Source of the DNA: Verrucomicrobiota bacterium
GTDB lineage: Bacteria; Verrucomicrobiota; Verrucomicrobiia; Chthoniobacterales; UBA10450
DNA: 10,391 bases
Assembly (NCBI GenBank): GCA_003218735.1
Contig: QHOJ01000068.1
Location: 1 to 10,391 of the forward strand
Direction of reading: 5' to 3'
Part shown: positions 6,779 through 10,391 of the stretch, piece after piece
Layout of the letters: the number at the start of each line of letters is the position of its first letter
How positions within the stretch are numbered: position 1 is the first letter of the stretch
Translations under genes and position numbers: made by a program
The notes under the pieces: model-generated
The model's database searches: none
Told to the model about the DNA's origin: nothing
The model's input: the letters and a program-made list of their open reading frames with translations, nothing else

Positions 6779-8958
6779 CTAATCTTTCTCCTCCTTCTCC
6801 TCGACGAGTTCTTTGCATTTTGTCAGATCGAGTTTGCCGGAGGCGAGAACGGGAATCACTTCGACGCGTTGGACGCGTTTTGGAATCCACAAGTTCGAGA
6901 TGCCCGACTCGTGAAGTTGTTTGCGCAAATGTGCAAGATCGACATCCACGGCGCTGAGCAGGATAAGCGCTTCGCCTTTGGCTTCGTCTTGCACTCCCAC
7001 AATAGCGACCATGCGCTCGTCTTTTCCGAAGAGGTCAAGTAAATCGACGACCTTATGTTCGATCGCTTCATGTGGCACCATTTCCCCGCCGATTTTTGAG
7101 AAGCGAGACAGCCGTCCTTCAATGTAAAGAAATCCGTCCTCATCGAAGCGGCCGATATCGCCTGTCTGCGTTCGACATCGTGCAGATAACCTTCGAAAAT
7201 GTTTACTCCCCGCAGCCATAGCATTCCGGTTTCGTGCAGCGAACGTTTGCGCTCCGTTTCCGGTTCGCGAATTTCCGCAGCGATGCCGGGGGCCATTTTG
7301 CCAACCGAGCCAAGACGACTCGATGGTTGTACTTGTTCGCCGGGTTTGGTCGGTTGCGGCTCGGGTAAGTTTACGCTTACCACCGGCGAAGTTTCGGTCA
7401 GCCCGTAGCCTTCAAAAACTTTCTGGTTGAACCGTTCCTCGAAATTTTTCGCGAGATCGAGTGGCAGTTTTTCCGCGCCGGTGATGACGAGACGCAAACT
7501 GCGGAGGTCATCCGGGTCCACTTTTCGCAAATAGCCTCGCAAAAAAGTAGGCGTCGCCAGCAGAAGCGTCAATTTATAGCGTTTAATCAATGCCGCGTTC
7601 TTCGCCGCTTCGAGCGGGTTTGGATAAGTGATAGTGCGCACCCCCTCAATCAGCGGATACCAAAGGGTGACGGTCGATCCAAAGCTGTGGAAAAATGGGA
7701 GTGATGCGAGAATGGCATCGTCTTTGGTCGCGTCGAGCAGTTGCCGGAATTGCGAGACATTTCCGACAATGTTGCGATGGCTGAGCACAACGCCTTTTGG
7801 TTCGCCAGTGGTACCACTTGTAAAAAGCAAAGTCGCTTCCGCGTGACCGCCTTCTCTTGGGATTTGCAAAAGCCGCAAGAGCAAACGTGTCGGCAGCAAG
7901 ATCGACATCGTCCACCAAAAGAGAATTTGCGGTGTCAATCGCGGCATCAGTTCGTCCAATTTCAAAACCTGTTCCGGCCACGGAAAATCTTTCGCGCGCT
8001 CGATGAAAGGCGTTGCCGAAATGGCGACGCGGAGATTGGCGTGCTTGCAGCAAGATTCATTCGCCGCGCGGCCGACCGTAAAATTAAGATCGACAGGAAC
8101 TTTTCCGACGAGTGTCACGGCCAGATTCGCAACCATCGATCCTTTGCTTGCGGGTAAAACAATCGCGATGCGTTCATCTGCAAATTGTTTACGCAGAAAG
8201 CGACTTAACGCCACGGCAGCTCCGAGCAATTTCGACCGGCTTAAACTGCTGTGATCGAGTCCATCGATAACAGCGGTTGCGAAAGGTCTTCTCTTTAGTC
8301 CGCGGACGCACTCTTTCCCAAGATGTCGATTTATTGCGGGTCGACGACTGTAACAAAATTCGCCGAGCTTGAGCAATTCTTCGCGCACGGTTGCAATGTC
8401 AACGGCCTCGGCTTTGAGCGGTTTGCCGAATGCGATGGTCACGGGGTAGGGGACTCGCTTCGGTAGTTTCGTGAAAAATCTTCCGCCTTGAAATGAGAAG
8501 ATCGAGCCCCAGAGCTGGTCGAGCCAAACCGGCACGACCGCTGCGTTGGCGTGGCGCGCAATTAATTCGTAACCGCGCCGCAGCCGCAATAACGTCCCGG
8601 CGCGTTCCAACTGGCCTTCAGGAAAAAGACATACGATCTCGCCCTGGGCGATTTTTTCCGTCGCGGCGCGAATGGCGGAATGCGAATGCCGCGTATCAAT
8701 CGGGATACAGCGCAGCTGCCGCAAAAACGGGTGCAGGATCGGTTTGCGATAAAATTCCTCGTCGATGATGTAGCGAATTGGCCTGTGGCAGGCGAGCTGC
8801 AGAACAATCGCATCCACCCAAGTGATATGGTTAGGTAAGAGGAGAAATCCGCCTTTCGGCAAGTTGTCAGTTCCGAACGCAGTGACCCGGTAAAAGCAAC
8901 GCCCCAGCGCTCGCCCGACGAAATAGAGCGCGCGTTCAGCGGCGGACATGGAAGGCAT
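6779..8958 (-). pseudogene. Aas-like acyltransferase/acyl-ACP (acyl-CoA) synthetase fusion, frameshifted
   Basis: This is a two-domain protein in the order of E. coli Aas. The N-terminal PlsC acyltransferase has PNHITWVD (His44, Asp49) and LFPEGQLERAG (111-121). The AMP-forming acyl-activating domain has the P-loop FTSGTTGEPKGV (379-390), ATP/AMP-site GYGLTETSP (517-525) and GMLWLRGVNIFEGYLHDVER (578-597). After about residue 597 (base ~7170) this frame degenerates. The family sequence resumes in another minus frame with TGDIGRFDEDGFLYIEGRL and GGEMVPHEAIE, ending with the catalytic-lysine region VLASGKLD and the stop at 6779-6781. The DGW(F/Y)-like stretch that normally separates the two parts is missing, so a short non-triplet deletion of roughly ten residues is inferred. 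Aas reacylates imported lysophospholipids: the C-terminal domain loads fatty acid on ACP and the N-terminal domain transfers it. The unshifted product would be about 700 residues and lack the adenylation C-subdomain. The start is ATG at 8956-8958; ATG at 8947-8949 is an alternative. Confidence 0.87.
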
Positions 8959-9020
8959 TGTTTATCATTTACAATTAACGCGTGGCCATCTGCAATCGCC
9001 AACTGACGGTGCAAAGTGGC
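8959..9020. promoter_or_regulatory. Short divergent spacer between Aas-like and MFS genes
   Basis: About 62 bases separate the two divergent starts. The first part is AT-rich (TTTATCATTTACAATTAA), as expected for overlapping promoters. No Shine-Dalgarno stands out for either gene, and no operator palindrome was recognised. A shared control region is inferred from position only. Confidence 0.3.
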
Positions 9021-10219
9021 ATGAAGAAATTGATTAGCGGCGCGAACGGTGCGCTCTTGCTTCTGCTCGGAATCAATCTGTTTAATTACATCGATCGGCA
9101 GATTCTGGCCGCGCTCGAGCCTGATATTCGCGCCAGTTTTTTTGCACCTGACGACATAATATGATCAGCGCACCGATTCTCGGTTTGCTGGCCGATCGGT
9201 TCTCGCGATGGATTATCGTCGGTTCCGCTGTGATCTTGTGGAGCGTGGCCAGCGGCGGATCCGGTTTGGCGGCGACGTTCGCCATTCTCTTTGCGACGCG
9301 AATTTGCGTTGGAATTGGTGAAGGCGGCTACGGCCCGGCTGCGCCGACAATCTTGTCCGATCTTTTCCCAATCGAAATACGCGGCCGGATCATGGCGATC
9401 TTTTGCGCTGCCATTCCGGTTGGCAGCGCGCTAGGCTATGTCATCGGCGGCTTGATCGGTGCTCACCTCGGCTGGCGCTGGGCATTTTATCTCGTCGCGC
9501 CGCCGGGTTTGCTGCTGGGCCTGCTCTGTTTCTGGCAACGCGATCCGCGCGTTACCGCACATCACCTGGTGCAAGAATCGCCGCGTCGCAGCCTGAGGAA
9601 TTACCTGAGGCTTTTCCGAACACGCTCTTATCTCATCAACTGCGTCGCACAAACATTGATGACTTTTGTAACCGGTGGTTTGGGATATTGGGTATCGGCG
9701 TATCTGGAATATCGAAATCAAAGCCCAGCCATGAGCAGGACGATCTTCGGACTGATCACTGTAGTCGCTGGTCTGATCTCGACGCTTCTGGGCGGCATTG
9801 TCGCCGATAAGTTGCGTCCGCGTTTCGCTGGTTCCTATTTCTGGGTCTCGGGAATCGGGATGCTGATCGCATGTCCGTTTTTCATTGCGACCCTTTATAT
9901 TCCGTTTCCCGCAGCGTGGGTCGCGATGTTCTTCGCAATCTTTTTCTTGTTCTTGAACACAGGTCCTTCAAACACGGCGCTGGCCAACGTCTCGCTACCG
10001 GCCGTGCGCGCGACGGCATTTGCCGTAAACATTTTCGTCATCCACGCATTGGGCGACGTGCAGGCCTTCTGGTTGCTTGGTTACATAGGCGGGCATACGA
10101 ACATGCATGTAGCGTTTCTGTTTGTGTCTGGAATAATCTTTGCCTCCGGCCTGGCTTGGATCATCGGTGCGAAATACCTTCCCGCAGACACGGCTGCGAT
10201 AGAAACCGCGCAGACGTAA
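9021..10219 (+). pseudogene. Spinster-like MFS transporter, frameshifted by loss of part of helix 2
   Basis: This is a major facilitator superfamily inner-membrane transporter in two frames. Part 1 runs from the ATG at 9021 (a GTG at 8982 is a longer option) and carries helix 1 with NLFNYIDRQILAALEPD, then SFFAPDD, ending at TGA 9162-9164. Part 2 is in frame from 9161 and begins abruptly with ISAPILGLLADRFSR, the end of helix 2 and the MFS motif A loop, then continues through the remaining helices to TAA 10217-10219. The first half of helix 2 (roughly 15-20 residues) is missing and the frame changes. The Spinster group is suggested by the NYIDRQ start of the chain, GIGEGGYGPAAPTILSDLFP and IPVGSALGYVIGG. 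Mammalian Spns1 moves lysophospholipids and Spns2 sphingosine-1-phosphate. Bacterial substrates are largely unknown. The divergent Aas-like neighbour makes a lysolipid substrate attractive but unproven. An ATGA at the junction mimics gene overlap. Confidence 0.86.
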
Positions 10220-10245
10220 TGGAAAGGTGTTTAGCCTCTTACTCC

Positions 10246-10284
10246 AAAAAGAAACCGCAGGAACATTTTCGTTCCTGCGGTTTC
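10246..10284 (-). terminator. Intrinsic terminator, 14-bp perfect stem, best read on the minus strand
   Basis: GAAACCGCAGGAAC (10251-10264), loop ATTTTC, and GTTCCTGCGGTTTC (10271-10284) pair without a mismatch. On the minus strand the stem is followed directly by TTTTT (10250-10246), the classic U tract. On the plus strand the stem is followed by GCGATCTT with no T run, so it would stop MFS transcripts only through its strength. It sits 31 bases past the MFS stop codon and implies a minus-strand gene ending just to the right. Confidence 0.85.
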
Positions 10285-10332
10285 GCGATCTTCCTGAATT
10301 TATATCGCTCTAAAAACCGGCCATTATCCTTA

Positions 10333-10391
10333 TTATTCCTCCGGCGATTGCGGTGTTGCGCTTGGCTCGGTCGTAGAGCTGCCTTCGGTTC
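10333..10391 (-). CDS. Possible C-terminal tail of a minus-strand gene entering from the right
   Basis: Reading the minus strand from the window edge, one frame gives a Ser/Thr/Pro/Glu-rich tail (TEGSSTTEPSATPQSPEE) ending at TAA (10333-10335). A tail like that is common at protein C termini, and the minus-oriented terminator lies about 50 bases beyond. A second frame stays open to a TAG at 10310-10312 (ending IIRIMAGF) and cannot be excluded. Only 59 bases are present and no family can be assigned. Confidence 0.3.
   Translation of the reverse strand, partial: TEGSSTTEPSATPQSPEE

Noticed and set aside
9021..10219. Two overlapping genes encoding a split transporter
   Set aside because: Both pieces belong to one MFS domain, the second opens in mid-helix, and a segment that should lie between them is missing. 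A deletion with frameshift is simpler than a true two-subunit design.
1..10391. CRISPR arrays, insertion sequences, defence or phage genes
   Set aside because: No spaced repeat series, terminal inverted repeats or matching protein motifs were found on either strand.

Overview
This window looks like a chromosomal segment of a Verrucomicrobiota bacterium, possibly a soil lineage of the Chthoniobacterales/Spartobacteria type. The basis is inferential: DapL-type lysine synthesis, a lipase-maturation-factor-like membrane protein, a degenerate ECF sigma factor with a single-pass partner, GTG start codons, and moderate GC. No marker here fixes the taxonomy. There are no insertion sequences, phage genes or CRISPR arrays.

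Left third (1-2120): the 3' part of a dapL gene (LL-diaminopimelate aminotransferase, lysine/peptidoglycan precursor synthesis). It is followed by a translationally coupled pair, an ECF-like sigma factor and a one-helix membrane protein that is probably its anti-sigma partner. A CAT-anticodon tRNA gene comes next.

Right two thirds (2189-10219): five consecutive genes that can all be read as membrane-lipid or acyl-ester proteins. They are (i) an LMF1-family membrane protein; (ii) a PlsC-type acyltransferase fused to an alpha/beta hydrolase; (iii) an SGNH/GDSL hydrolase with a signal peptide; (iv) an Aas-like fusion of a PlsC acyltransferase and an acyl-CoA/acyl-ACP synthetase; and (v) a Spinster-like MFS transporter. 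The strands alternate (+ - + - +). Convergent neighbours touch or overlap at their stop codons (3712-3715; 6777/6779), and divergent neighbours are separated by about 60-100 bases. The Aas-like enzyme beside an MFS transporter recalls the E. coli LplT-Aas lysophospholipid import and reacylation system. The set as a whole suggests an acyl-chain removal/re-addition (phospholipid remodelling) neighbourhood.

The last three of these genes are each broken once. The SGNH gene has an in-frame amber codon at 6394-6396. The Aas-like gene has a frame-changing gap at about 7165-7175. The MFS gene has a frame-changing loss of about half a transmembrane helix near 9150-9165. Each keeps recognisable family motifs on both sides of the lesion, so the damage is either recent pseudogene formation or sequence/assembly error. 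Beyond the MFS gene is a strong hairpin terminator, best oriented for an unseen minus-strand gene that enters from the right edge.
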